A stretch of DNA of 6,131 bases from JBGPJO01 sp964348535 (GCA_964348535.1 CAYGDB010000037.1:1-6131), one strand, 5' to 3'; numbered from the stretch's first letter, positions 1-5,914 are shown. Notes: a model not told the origin generated them from the letters alone. Numbers and translations are program-made.

Positions 1-141
1 GAATTTCATACACTTGATTTTATCAAGTGTTGCAGTTACTTGTTGAACTTATGGTCCAAAGCTACTGTGCTACAAATCAACCACCCCAAAAACCCTTATT
101 TAAAAGCACCCCACGCACCAAGGACGGTCTTTGGAAAATAA
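1..141 (+). CDS. Possible 3' end of a plus-strand ORF, unrecognised
   Basis: Reading from the first base of the window, frame 1 stays open for 46 codons to a TAA at 139-141. The C-terminal residues read INHPKNPYLKAPHAPRTVFGK minus the first; I recognise no family. Support is mainly contextual: the frame would end 18 bases before the hairpin at 160-194, so it would converge on the minus-strand gene that ends at 210 and share its terminator. Against it, another plus frame is also open here, 46 codons can stay open by chance, and there are no recognisable motifs. The last four codons and the stop lie inside a perfect tandem duplication. Treat as a weak partial call. Confidence 0.18.
   Translation, partial: EFHTLDFIKCCSYLLNLWSKATVLQINHPKNPYLKAPHAPRTVFGK
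10..30. repeat. Short perfect inverted repeat
   Basis: ACACTTGAT at 10-18 and ATCAAGTGT at 22-30 are perfect inverted copies separated by TTT. This gives a 9-bp hairpin with a three-base loop. Neither flank has a convincing T-run, so it does not look like an intrinsic terminator. It could be an operator-like dyad or part of a structure cut off by the window edge. Confidence 0.5.
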
Positions 142-156
142 GTCTTTGGAAAATAA
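127..156. repeat. Perfect 15-bp tandem duplication
   Basis: GTCTTTGGAAAATAA occurs at 127-141 and again at 142-156 with no mismatch and no spacer. Seen from the minus strand it lies immediately after the terminator hairpin at 160-194, and the near copy supplies much of the T-rich tail. Seen from the plus strand each copy encodes Val-Phe-Gly-Lys-stop in frame 1. The identity suggests a recent slippage or duplication event. Confidence 0.85.
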
Positions 157-194
157 AAGCCCCACAAGGAAAGAGGGGGGCTTTCCTTGTGGGG
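151..194 (-). terminator. Strong intrinsic terminator of the 156-residue gene
   Basis: CCCCACAAGGAAAG at 160-173 pairs perfectly with CTTTCCTTGTGGGG at 181-194, giving a 14-bp stem with a seven-base loop. On the minus strand the stem is followed by CTTTTATTT, a usual U-rich tail. The stem begins 15 bases after the stop of the 156-residue gene at 210. On the plus strand the tail is TTGTCTTT, so weaker bidirectional function is possible. Confidence 0.88.
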
Positions 195-209
195 TTGTCT
201 TTAGGTGCG

Positions 210-680
210 CTAGGGCATTGAGTGCTGGCGTAGTTCCTGCACATAGTTCTCCGATAGAATTTTTTCTATCTCTTTTTTCCAGACCCTAAAAAAAGTCTTT
301 GCTTTTTCTAGGTCATCAGGGGAGATGGTTCCCTTGGTTGTTTCAGTAGAGGAAAAGGAACACATAGCAATTGACAATATTCCTTCCACCAATTCATCTA
401 TATTGTAGTTCTCCCCGAAGGCAAATTTAAAGGCGGCGACAACAGTTTCTCTAAATTGTCCTCGTCTTCCAAAAGTCTGTCCAAGGTCTATCCCTCTAGG
501 TGGCCTATCCTCTAGACTAAATTTACCATCGTTGTCAATGCGTTTGAGAAACCAATATATGTTATCGGCTTCCCACTCAGCACACTTAAATTCTTCTTGC
601 TCAAAAAGAGGATTGAGCAAATCACTGGCACGTATAATGAGATCTACACGCCCTGCTCTCCCACCACCTGTGCAACTCAT
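210..680 (-). CDS. Hypothetical soluble protein, 156 residues
   Basis: I do not recognise this protein family. The start at 680 is well supported: the minus strand has GGGAGG five to six bases upstream, a strong SD. A consensus-like promoter lies at 745-718 and a strong terminator follows the TAG stop, so the gene appears to be its own transcription unit. The product has no signal peptide and no membrane segment. It opens with a Gly/Arg-rich stretch (residues 4-11), has an acidic, aromatic part around residues 26-60, a basic RPPRG...GRRGQ stretch at 59-75, and a probably helical, charged C-terminal third (121-150). Three cysteines (3, 33, 107) are scattered and form no zinc-binding pattern. 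Possible roles, such as a regulator or an accessory protein, are not decidable from sequence. It is the least conserved-looking of the larger genes here. Confidence 0.78.
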   Translation of the reverse strand: MSCTGGGRAGRVDLIIRASDLLNPLFEQEEFKCAEWEADNIYWFLKRIDNDGKFSLEDRPPRGIDLGQTFGRRGQFRETVVAAFKFAFGENYNIDELVEGILSIAMCSFSSTETTKGTISPDDLEKAKTFFRVWKKEIEKILSENYVQELRQHSMP

Positions 681-717
681 TGATTCCTCCCTTGTTGTGT
701 TGAACCCTTCTTCCTGT

Positions 718-745
718 ATTATATTCAGTAATTAAAAAATTACAA
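718..745 (-). promoter_or_regulatory. Promoter of the 156-residue gene
   Basis: The minus strand carries TATAAT at 723-718, a perfect -10 hexamer, and TTGTAA at 745-740, which matches four of six bases of the -35 consensus, with a 16-bp spacer. Transcription would begin near 711, leaving a leader of about 30 bases that holds the GGGAGG SD. The spacer contains an AT-rich inverted repeat, GTAATT/AATTAC at 728-743, which could be an operator or just low complexity. The element sits between the rseP stop and the gene it would serve. Confidence 0.65.
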
Positions 746-757
746 CGGATTATGGGA

Positions 758-1858
758 CTAGTTGCTGAATAGCCTCGTGATGTCTTGGTAGGTTATCAAG
801 AGCATCAGAATAATGAGAAGAATAAATCCGGTGGCGTTTATAATATTGACATATTTATAGTTTAAAGGACGTTTGCGAATCGCTTCTATCCCCACTATCA
901 ACAACCTCCCGCCATCAAGAGCCGGAATCGGCAAAATATTTATTACCGCTAAATTTATTGAAATAAAAGCGGTGAAATTCAGAAGATAGGCCAGTCCCAA
1001 ATCAGAAGCGTCGCCCACCAAGCCCACAATGCCTACAGGCCCGGTCACTTGTTTTATATCGGCCTCTCCTGAAATGGCGCTTTTTATGAAGTCAAATAAC
1101 CCTGCCGCAATAAGCCCCGTTGAAACAAAGGTCTTTTCCGCCCCCTCAATCAAGGCTTTGTGAACCTGTAGCCTCATTGTTCCTATATCTCCAAGTGAAA
1201 CGCCGACGGCTTTTCTATTGTTTTCTATATTGCCATTAGATACGGCTTTGAGTGTAAGCGCTTCATTTTTTCTCTTAATTGAAAAAATAATTTCTTCTTC
1301 CGGATGAGCGCCTATAAAATCACGAACCTGAAGAGCTGATTCGGCTTTTACTTCCGCGCCTTTCACTTTGACATACTCAATCTTATCCCCCGATTTGAAA
1401 CCGGCTTTTTCAGCCGGAGAAAGCGGTAAAACTTCTATTACTAAAACTGCCGGATTTTCAACAAGTGGTGTATTGGCGGAGGGGTCGTAAGGAGCCGGAA
1501 GGCCGATGCTTAAAGCCGATGATATCAGAATCCAGCCGAATAAAATATTAAAAGTTACTCCGGCAAGCAGTGTCAGGGCTTGTATAAAATAGGGTTTTCT
1601 GACAAAACTTCTTTCGCTTTGAGGACCACTTAGCGATTCTTCATCGGGATTTTCGCCGAAAATTTTTACAAAACCTCCAAATGGAATAAGATTTATAGTG
1701 TATAAAGTCTCACCTTTTCTAAAACTGAAAATTCTGGGCGGAAAGCCGATTGCAAACTCGTCCACCCTCACTCCTGAAAGTTTCGCCACGATGAAATGTC
1801 CAAGCTCATGAACAAAAACAAGAGCAGTTAAAATGAAGAGAAATAATATGATAGACAT
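758..1858 (-). CDS. rseP: RseP-family site-2 zinc metalloprotease
   Basis: This is an intramembrane metalloprotease of the M50 (RseP/RasP) family. Family members cut transmembrane segments of regulators such as anti-sigma factors after a first cleavage outside the membrane. The HExxH zinc motif is His17-Glu18-x-x-His21 in the first membrane helix, and the third metal ligand is Asp315 in NILPIPALDGG (307-317). A single PDZ domain spans roughly 125-205, with the core LSPAEKAGFKSGD. Membrane segments lie at about 3-25, 92-118, 290-310 and 337-357. At 366 residues with one PDZ domain it is shorter than E. coli RseP, which has two, and is nearer to Gram-positive types. The start fits the family because the hydrophobic helix begins at residue 3. 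There is no SD, only an A/T-rich leader with TTTAAT at 1872-1867. It follows frr after 63 bases, and its substrate cannot be inferred here. Confidence 0.95.
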   Translation of the reverse strand: MSIILFLFILTALVFVHELGHFIVAKLSGVRVDEFAIGFPPRIFSFRKGETLYTINLIPFGGFVKIFGENPDEESLSGPQSERSFVRKPYFIQALTLLAGVTFNILFGWILISSALSIGLPAPYDPSANTPLVENPAVLVIEVLPLSPAEKAGFKSGDKIEYVKVKGAEVKAESALQVRDFIGAHPEEEIIFSIKRKNEALTLKAVSNGNIENNRKAVGVSLGDIGTMRLQVHKALIEGAEKTFVSTGLIAAGLFDFIKSAISGEADIKQVTGPVGIVGLVGDASDLGLAYLLNFTAFISINLAVINILPIPALDGGRLLIVGIEAIRKRPLNYKYVNIINATGFILLIILMLLITYQDITRLFSN

Positions 1859-1921
1859 TTTTTATAATTAAATAACAGATAGCAAACGTGAAATAATAAG
1901 AGAGAAAGAAAAAAGAAAGCT

Positions 1922-2473
1922 CTAATTTTGAATTTCTTTCTCTTTCTTTGAGGCAAGGATATCGAGCTTTTCGTTTCCTTCAGTTATGATTTTCTGCATA
2001 TCGTCTTTATTTCGAAACTTTTCGTCCTCGCTCATTTCCCCGTCTTTTTCCATTTTTTGAATATCGCCCCACACTCTGTCTCGTTCAATGCGAAGTGAAA
2101 TGCGCGCCTCTTCAAGCTTTTCTTTTACAAGTCTTCCCAAAATAACTCTGCGTTCGCTTGTAAGCTCGGGAAAGTGGACACGGAGGCCTTTTTCATCAGT
2201 TGATACCGATACGCCCAAGTTTGAAACGGTTAAAGATTTCTCAATCGCCTTTAGCTGTGAAATATCCCACGGCGCGATACGAAGAGTTCTGGCGTCCTCA
2301 ATGCTTATAGAAGCAATATCTCTCACGGATACTCGCGAGCCGTAAACTTCCACCTGAATACTATCCAATATGGCGGGAGTTGCCATTCCGGTCCTGATGC
2401 CGGAAAGCTCCTCGCCCAAAAATCGTGATACCTCCTCTACCCTTTTTTTAAGATTACTGAAATCGTATGACAT
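1922..2473 (-). CDS. frr: Ribosome recycling factor
   Basis: RRF works with EF-G to split post-termination ribosomes in the cytoplasm. At 183 residues the protein has nearly the E. coli length (185), so it is complete. Family blocks are in order: GIRTGMATPAILD (25-37) in the first long helix, ISIEDARTLRIAPWD (55-69) in the beta domain, LTSERR (104-109), then the helical segment with RDRVWGDIQKMEKDGEMSED (131-150) and the lysine/glutamate-rich C-terminal helix ending ASKKEKEIQN. It lies 25 bases after the delta'-like gene and is probably cotranscribed with it. No SD precedes the ATG. Instead an extended -10-like element, TGTTAAGAT, ends seven bases before the start. In many bacteria frr is followed by uppS, cdsA and dxr before rseP; here those genes are absent. 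Confidence 0.97.
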   Translation of the reverse strand: MSYDFSNLKKRVEEVSRFLGEELSGIRTGMATPAILDSIQVEVYGSRVSVRDIASISIEDARTLRIAPWDISQLKAIEKSLTVSNLGVSVSTDEKGLRVHFPELTSERRVILGRLVKEKLEEARISLRIERDRVWGDIQKMEKDGEMSEDEKFRNKDDMQKIITEGNEKLDILASKKEKEIQN

Positions 2474-2498
2474 TTTTTCTATCTTAACATAAATTTAA

Positions 2499-3191
2499 TT
2501 ATTTGACTTGAGGCAAACGAAGAGCCAGATACTCCGCAATCATTGCGGTTTTTGGAGAAGGACCAAAAAGATAACGTTTTAACTTAACAAGCTCTACCAT
2601 TGAAGAAAGCTCATCTTGAGACAGAGATGACATATCGGGATTTTTATTTTTCAAAAAAATTTCGATATTGCTGATGAGATTCAGAAGTTCGCTTTTTTTT
2701 GTTTCATTTTCGGTGTCTTTGAATTTTTCGGCCATTTTAAGACGGGAGTCAATATCGGCCTTCAAAAAATTTTCAGCTCCTTTACTTGAAGTGTTTTCAG
2801 AATTTGAAAGAGAAATAATTGAAAGTCGCGAACGGAGGGTGGGGAGGAGTATGGCCGAGGACGGGGCTATGATAAAAAAAACAGTGTCTGCCGTCGGCTC
2901 TTCCAAGACTTTCAAAAGAGCGTTTTGGGCTTGGGCAGTTATAAAATTAAAATTGATAATAAAAATCTTTTTTGCCTCCCCAAAAGCGCTTTTTTCTTGG
3001 CGTTCTTTCAACCATCTAGCGTCATCAATGCCGAATGTTTCGTATTCTCTAAAAATAACATCGGGATTTCCTTTAACCGAAATATTTAAAGATTCAATAA
3101 AAGACAGCACATCTTTTTCCGCCACTGCTCTATCCCCCGAAATAAAATAGGCGTGGTGGAGATTGTCTGCGTTAAAAATTTGACTTTCCAT
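2499..3191 (-). CDS. holB: DNA polymerase III delta'-like clamp-loader subunit
   Basis: This is the clamp-loader AAA+ ATPase family, closest in form to the delta' subunit, which helps load the sliding clamp during replication. The diagnostic block is AQNALLKVLEEP at 88-99, followed by a hydrophobic strand (FFIIAP, 105-110) and LRSRL at 119-123, where the family usually has SRC. The expected P-loop position (HAYFISGDRAVAEKD, about 13-27) has no GxxxxGK[ST], consistent with delta' not binding ATP. The protein has no cysteine at all, so the usual zinc-binding module is missing. At 230 residues it is much shorter than E. coli delta' (334); the C-terminal collar domain seems reduced. The start is the first in-frame ATG after an upstream stop, with only GAG-like purines as an SD. 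It heads a unit with frr and rseP and has a promoter at 3247-3220. Confidence 0.85.
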   Translation of the reverse strand: MESQIFNADNLHHAYFISGDRAVAEKDVLSFIESLNISVKGNPDVIFREYETFGIDDARWLKERQEKSAFGEAKKIFIINFNFITAQAQNALLKVLEEPTADTVFFIIAPSSAILLPTLRSRLSIISLSNSENTSSKGAENFLKADIDSRLKMAEKFKDTENETKKSELLNLISNIEIFLKNKNPDMSSLSQDELSSMVELVKLKRYLFGPSPKTAMIAEYLALRLPQVK

Positions 3192-3219
3192 CTGCTCATT
3201 TTCTCAAAAAAGTGGTCAC

Positions 3220-3247
3220 AATATAAGACTTGACATAATTAATTCAA
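3220..3247 (-). promoter_or_regulatory. Promoter of the holB-frr-rseP unit
   Basis: The minus strand has TTGAAT at 3247-3242 (four of six -35 bases), a 16-bp spacer and TATATT at 3225-3220 (five of six -10 bases). The predicted start near 3213 leaves a leader of about 22 bases before the holB ATG. On the opposite strand a perfect -35 hexamer, TTGACA, sits at 3230-3235 inside this spacer and could serve the plus-strand 55-residue gene. The matching -10 for that direction is poor (GAAATT at 3253-3258 is the best), so the divergent promoter is only tentative. Confidence 0.5.
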
Positions 3248-3315
3248 TATGAGAAATTTGAACCAGAAATTTCCTTTTCGTTGTGGAAAGGTAAAAACTG
3301 AGAGAGGGTCTTGTC

Positions 3316-3483
3316 ATGATGCTTATGAGATATGTACGTCGAAATTTAGATCTACAGAGCAAAAAAGTTTTGCAGGAATATGCCGCAGGCTTAAGAAATA
3401 TTGTTCTGCTTGGGGCTGCGATGATTATTATCATTATTTTAATGATCATATTTATGCCTCCCGCAACTCTTCGTCCACTGTGA
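3316..3483 (+). CDS. Small single-span membrane protein, 55 residues
   Basis: This short plus-strand ORF runs from ATG 3316 to TGA 3483. AGAGAGGG at 3301-3308 lies seven bases before the first of three close ATG codons (3316, 3319, 3325), a good SD that favours 3316. Residues 1-27 are basic and amphipathic (MMLMRYVRRNLDLQSKKVLQ, then EYAAGLR). Residues 28-47 form one very hydrophobic segment rich in Ile (GAAMIIIIILMIIFM), and a short PPATLRPL tail follows. The excess of positive charge before the span predicts an inside N-terminus. A strong terminator starts seven bases after the stop, so SD, ORF and terminator form a coherent unit. It converges on mreB and diverges from holB. I know no family for it; a membrane-associated regulator, a wall or division accessory, or a small toxin are all open. 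Antisense ORFs in the same interval lack these signals. Confidence 0.65.
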   Translation: MMLMRYVRRNLDLQSKKVLQEYAAGLRNIVLLGAAMIIIIILMIIFMPPATLRPL

Positions 3484-3489
3484 CAAATA

Positions 3490-3526
3490 CCCCGCGAACA
3501 GAGATGTTCGCGGGGTTTTGCTTTTT
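3490..3526 (+). terminator. Intrinsic terminator between convergent genes
   Basis: CCCCGCGAACA at 3490-3500 pairs perfectly with TGTTCGCGGGG at 3505-3515 around a GAGA loop, and TTTTGCTTTTT follows at 3516-3526. This is a classic plus-strand terminator for the 55-residue gene. Read on the minus strand the stem comes 24 bases after the mreB stop and is followed by TATTTGT, so it may also end the murA-mreB message. Confidence 0.92.
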
Positions 3527-3539
3527 ATATCTTAGTAAT

Positions 3540-4571
3540 TTATCTTTTAGAAATAATGCTTTTTTTATAAACCTCCAAATGTTCAAGGGCGATTCCGGTG
3601 CCTCTTACCACACAATAATAAGCGTCTTTGCCGAGCTGGGCTTTTACTCCAGTTCTTCTGAAAACAAGCTCCGGCAAATTCCGAAGCAAGGAAGAACCAC
3701 CAGTCATGGTTATCCCGTAATCAATAATATCGGACGAAAGCTCCGGCGGGGTTTCTTGCAAAACATCCTTAATGGCTTTTATTATTTCTCTAAGTTCCCT
3801 CCCTATTGCTTTTACAATCTCATTGGTTTTTATATCAGTGGAACGCGGTAGTCCCGTGATAAAATCACGTCCTTTTATTGTCGTTGAAATTTCTTCTTCA
3901 AGAGCTATCGCGGACCCTATTTTAATTTTAATTTCCTCTGCCGTCTTGTCGCCTATTGCCAAATTAAATGTTTTTTTAACATAATCCGCAATCGCCGCGT
4001 CAATTTTATTACCAGCCACTTTAACAGAAGTGGAAGCCACGATACCACCCAAAGAAATAACGGCAACATCGGTGGTGCCACCACCAATATCCACTATCAT
4101 ATGACCACGCGGTTCATGAATTAAAATTCCAGCGCCTATTGCGGCAAGAATCGGCTCTTTGACAACATAAGCGCTTTTCGCTCCGGCCTTTATAGCCGCT
4201 TCTATCACCGCTCTCCTTTCTGTCGATGTTACGCCGGCCGGAACGGAAATCATCACTTCAGGTTTCCAGATGTTCCACCTTCCCAAAGCCTTGGTCATAT
4301 AATATCGGAGCATTATTTCCGTCACTTTATAATCCGCTATCACGCCGTCTTTCATCGGGCGATAAGCTATTATATTTTCCGGCGTTCTGCCAATCATCTC
4401 TTTCGCCTCCGCGCCAACAGCCAAAACTTTTCCGCTTTGCTCGGAGACCGCAACGACGGAAGGCTCATTTAAAACAACACCTTGCCCAGGCACAAAAACC
4501 AGAGTGTTAGCTGTACCTAAATCTATTCCGAGCTTCGGACTTATTAGTTTTGAATAAATCTTTTTTATCAT
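3540..4571 (-). CDS. mreB: Rod shape-determining protein MreB (bacterial actin)
   Basis: MreB is an actin-fold ATPase that forms membrane-bound filaments and guides the elongation machinery for peptidoglycan insertion. All nucleotide-site blocks are intact: phosphate-1 GIDLGTANT (15-23), the VVKEPILAAIGAG block with Glu139 (136-148), phosphate-2 DIGGGTTDVAVIS (161-173), and the adenosine block TGGSSLLRNLP (290-300). The basic, hydrophobic N-terminus (MIKKIYSKLI) could be the membrane-binding amphipathic helix. At 343 residues it has normal family length. Its ATG lies one base after the murA stop, and an AAGG SD sits inside the last murA codons, so translation is probably coupled. No mreC, mreD, rodA or pbp2 gene follows; the next gene is on the other strand. 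The residues mark it as MreB rather than DnaK or FtsA. Confidence 0.97.
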   Translation of the reverse strand: MIKKIYSKLISPKLGIDLGTANTLVFVPGQGVVLNEPSVVAVSEQSGKVLAVGAEAKEMIGRTPENIIAYRPMKDGVIADYKVTEIMLRYYMTKALGRWNIWKPEVMISVPAGVTSTERRAVIEAAIKAGAKSAYVVKEPILAAIGAGILIHEPRGHMIVDIGGGTTDVAVISLGGIVASTSVKVAGNKIDAAIADYVKKTFNLAIGDKTAEEIKIKIGSAIALEEEISTTIKGRDFITGLPRSTDIKTNEIVKAIGRELREIIKAIKDVLQETPPELSSDIIDYGITMTGGSSLLRNLPELVFRRTGVKAQLGKDAYYCVVRGTGIALEHLEVYKKSIISKR

Positions 4572-4572
4572 T

Positions 4573-5862
4573 TTACCTTACTCTATCAATGGCAAGCCCC
4601 AAGAGACGAAGCCGTTTTTCCAATTTTTCATACCCCCTATCTATTTGATAAACATTATTAATAACAGATTCTCCCCTTGCCACAACGGCAGCAATAAGAA
4701 AAGCGAGACCTGCCCTTATATCAGGACTTTCAAGTTCCCTGCCTTTAAGAGGAGTGGGGCCTTTTACGATTATACGATGCTGGTCAAGGATTAAAATATT
4801 GGCTCCCATTCTGTTTAGGTCATCAACGTACAGAAGCCGCCCTTCAAAAATAGTCTCAAACACAAAACTTTCCCCATATGCCTGCGTTAAATACACCACC
4901 ATCGGCGCCTGCAAGTCTGTGGGAAAGCCGGGATATTCGTGAGTCTTGATCGAAACGCCTTTCAACCTATCGCCTTTCACTTTACCACCGACCGTTATTT
5001 TGTTTTTTCCAACCTCGATATTTACTCCGGATTGTCTCAATATTTCAATCGGGACTTCAACCTCCGATGGTTCACAGTTTGTAATTTCAAGTCTGTTGGC
5101 GGATAGAGCACCAAGAATTAAAAAACTGCCAGTTTCTATTCTATCCGGTGGCACACGATAGACTTTTCCGCCTGCTTTAAGAATCTTTCCTCCTTCTATT
5201 TCAATAGTCGAGGTGCCGACTCCTTTTATTTTTGCTCCACAACTTATTAAAAACTCACCAAGATGTTTTATTTCTGGCTCCGTGGCGGCGTTTTTTAAAA
5301 TTGTTTTTCCTTTTGCCAAGATGGCAGCCATCATCATTGTTTCCGTAGCTGTAACACTTACAACTTTAAAAATAATCGTTACTCCTTTGAGAGATCCTTG
5401 AACACTCAAGGAGTATTCTTCACTTTTTTCCGCCAACTTTGCACCCATTTTTTTTAAGCTATCAAGAAAAATATCTATGGGTCTTTCTCCTATGACATCC
5501 CCACCCGGATGAGGAAAGGAAACTTTTCCGAACCGAGATAAAATGGGTCCGGTAAAAACAATGGAAGCCCGGAGTTGTTTTGCTATTGAAGGTTCAAGGA
5601 TGGTATTTTTTAATTCTCTTGTATTTATTGAATAACTGTTGGGGCCGGTTCTCTCACACTTTCCGCCCAAGCTTTGAAGAAGTTCTACCGCTTTTCTGAT
5701 ATCCGCAATATCCGGCACATTTTGAAAATTAACAGTGTCCTCAAAAAGAATGGTTGAAGCCAAAAGTTTCAAGGCGGTGTTTTTTGAACCGCCGACTGAA
5801 ATCGTCCCTTTTAGCTTTTTTGCCCCCCCGAGTCCCTTGATTAAAAACTTCTCTTTTACCAT
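4573..5862 (-). CDS. murA: UDP-N-acetylglucosamine 1-carboxyvinyltransferase MurA
   Basis: MurA transfers enolpyruvate from phosphoenolpyruvate to UDP-GlcNAc, the first committed step of peptidoglycan precursor synthesis in the cytoplasm. At 429 residues it is full length (E. coli 419). Key residues can be aligned by motif: Lys27-Asn28 (E. coli Lys22-Asn23), Arg99 in LRAS, the active loop PGGDVIGERP (119-128) with Arg127 (E. coli Arg120), Asp316 in YPGFPTDLQAP (E. coli Asp305), Arg383 in SPDIRAG and Arg409 in IDRGYE (E. coli Arg397). The loop residue equivalent to catalytic, fosfomycin-alkylated Cys115 is Asp122 here. Such Cys-to-Asp enzymes are known to be active and fosfomycin-resistant. 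The start is the first codon after a promoter whose -10 ends six bases upstream, with no SD. It is the first gene of a two-gene unit with mreB, one base apart. Confidence 0.97.
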   Translation of the reverse strand: MVKEKFLIKGLGGAKKLKGTISVGGSKNTALKLLASTILFEDTVNFQNVPDIADIRKAVELLQSLGGKCERTGPNSYSINTRELKNTILEPSIAKQLRASIVFTGPILSRFGKVSFPHPGGDVIGERPIDIFLDSLKKMGAKLAEKSEEYSLSVQGSLKGVTIIFKVVSVTATETMMMAAILAKGKTILKNAATEPEIKHLGEFLISCGAKIKGVGTSTIEIEGGKILKAGGKVYRVPPDRIETGSFLILGALSANRLEITNCEPSEVEVPIEILRQSGVNIEVGKNKITVGGKVKGDRLKGVSIKTHEYPGFPTDLQAPMVVYLTQAYGESFVFETIFEGRLLYVDDLNRMGANILILDQHRIIVKGPTPLKGRELESPDIRAGLAFLIAAVVARGESVINNVYQIDRGYEKLEKRLRLLGLAIDRVR

Positions 5863-5868
5863 TCTCGT

Positions 5869-5897
5869 ATATTAGCACAGAGTGTAACCGTCCTAAA
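5869..5897 (-). promoter_or_regulatory. Promoter of murA-mreB, probably giving a leaderless message
   Basis: On the minus strand TAATAT at 5874-5869 is preceded by TG one base upstream, making an extended -10 (TGCTAATAT). TTTAGG at 5897-5892 is a weak -35 (three of six bases) at a 17-bp spacing. Transcription would start about 5863-5861, at the murA ATG (5862-5860). An 11-bp dyad, CCTAA-A-TTAGG at 5892-5902, overlaps the -35 and could be an operator. Confidence 0.5.
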
Positions 5898-5914
5898 TTA
5901 GGGCAGTTTTATTT

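Noticed and set aside
35..95. tRNA-like stretch (minus strand GTAGCACAGTAGC and TTCAACA)
   Set aside because: It recalls D-arm and T-loop sequence, but no acceptor stem, T-stem or anticodon stem can be closed.
27..221. 64-residue plus-strand ORF crossing the terminator hairpin
   Set aside because: It reads through the hairpin and tandem repeat, has no SD, and overlaps the end of the 156-residue gene.
1899..1921. Purine-rich tract (pyrimidine-rich on the minus strand) between frr and rseP
   Set aside because: It has T-runs on the minus strand but no hairpin before them, so it is not a supported terminator.
2668..3150. 160-residue plus-strand ORF antisense to holB
   Set aside because: It is fully contained in a clamp-loader gene with recognisable motifs, so it is a shadow frame.
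3216..3449. 77-residue minus-strand ORF
   Set aside because: It is the antisense shadow of the 55-residue gene; no SD, and it overlaps the holB promoter.
3249..3851. 200-residue plus-strand ORF
   Set aside because: It runs through a strong terminator and then antisense to mreB, is Cys- and aromatic-rich in an unlikely way, has no SD, and conflicts with the better-supported 55-residue ORF.
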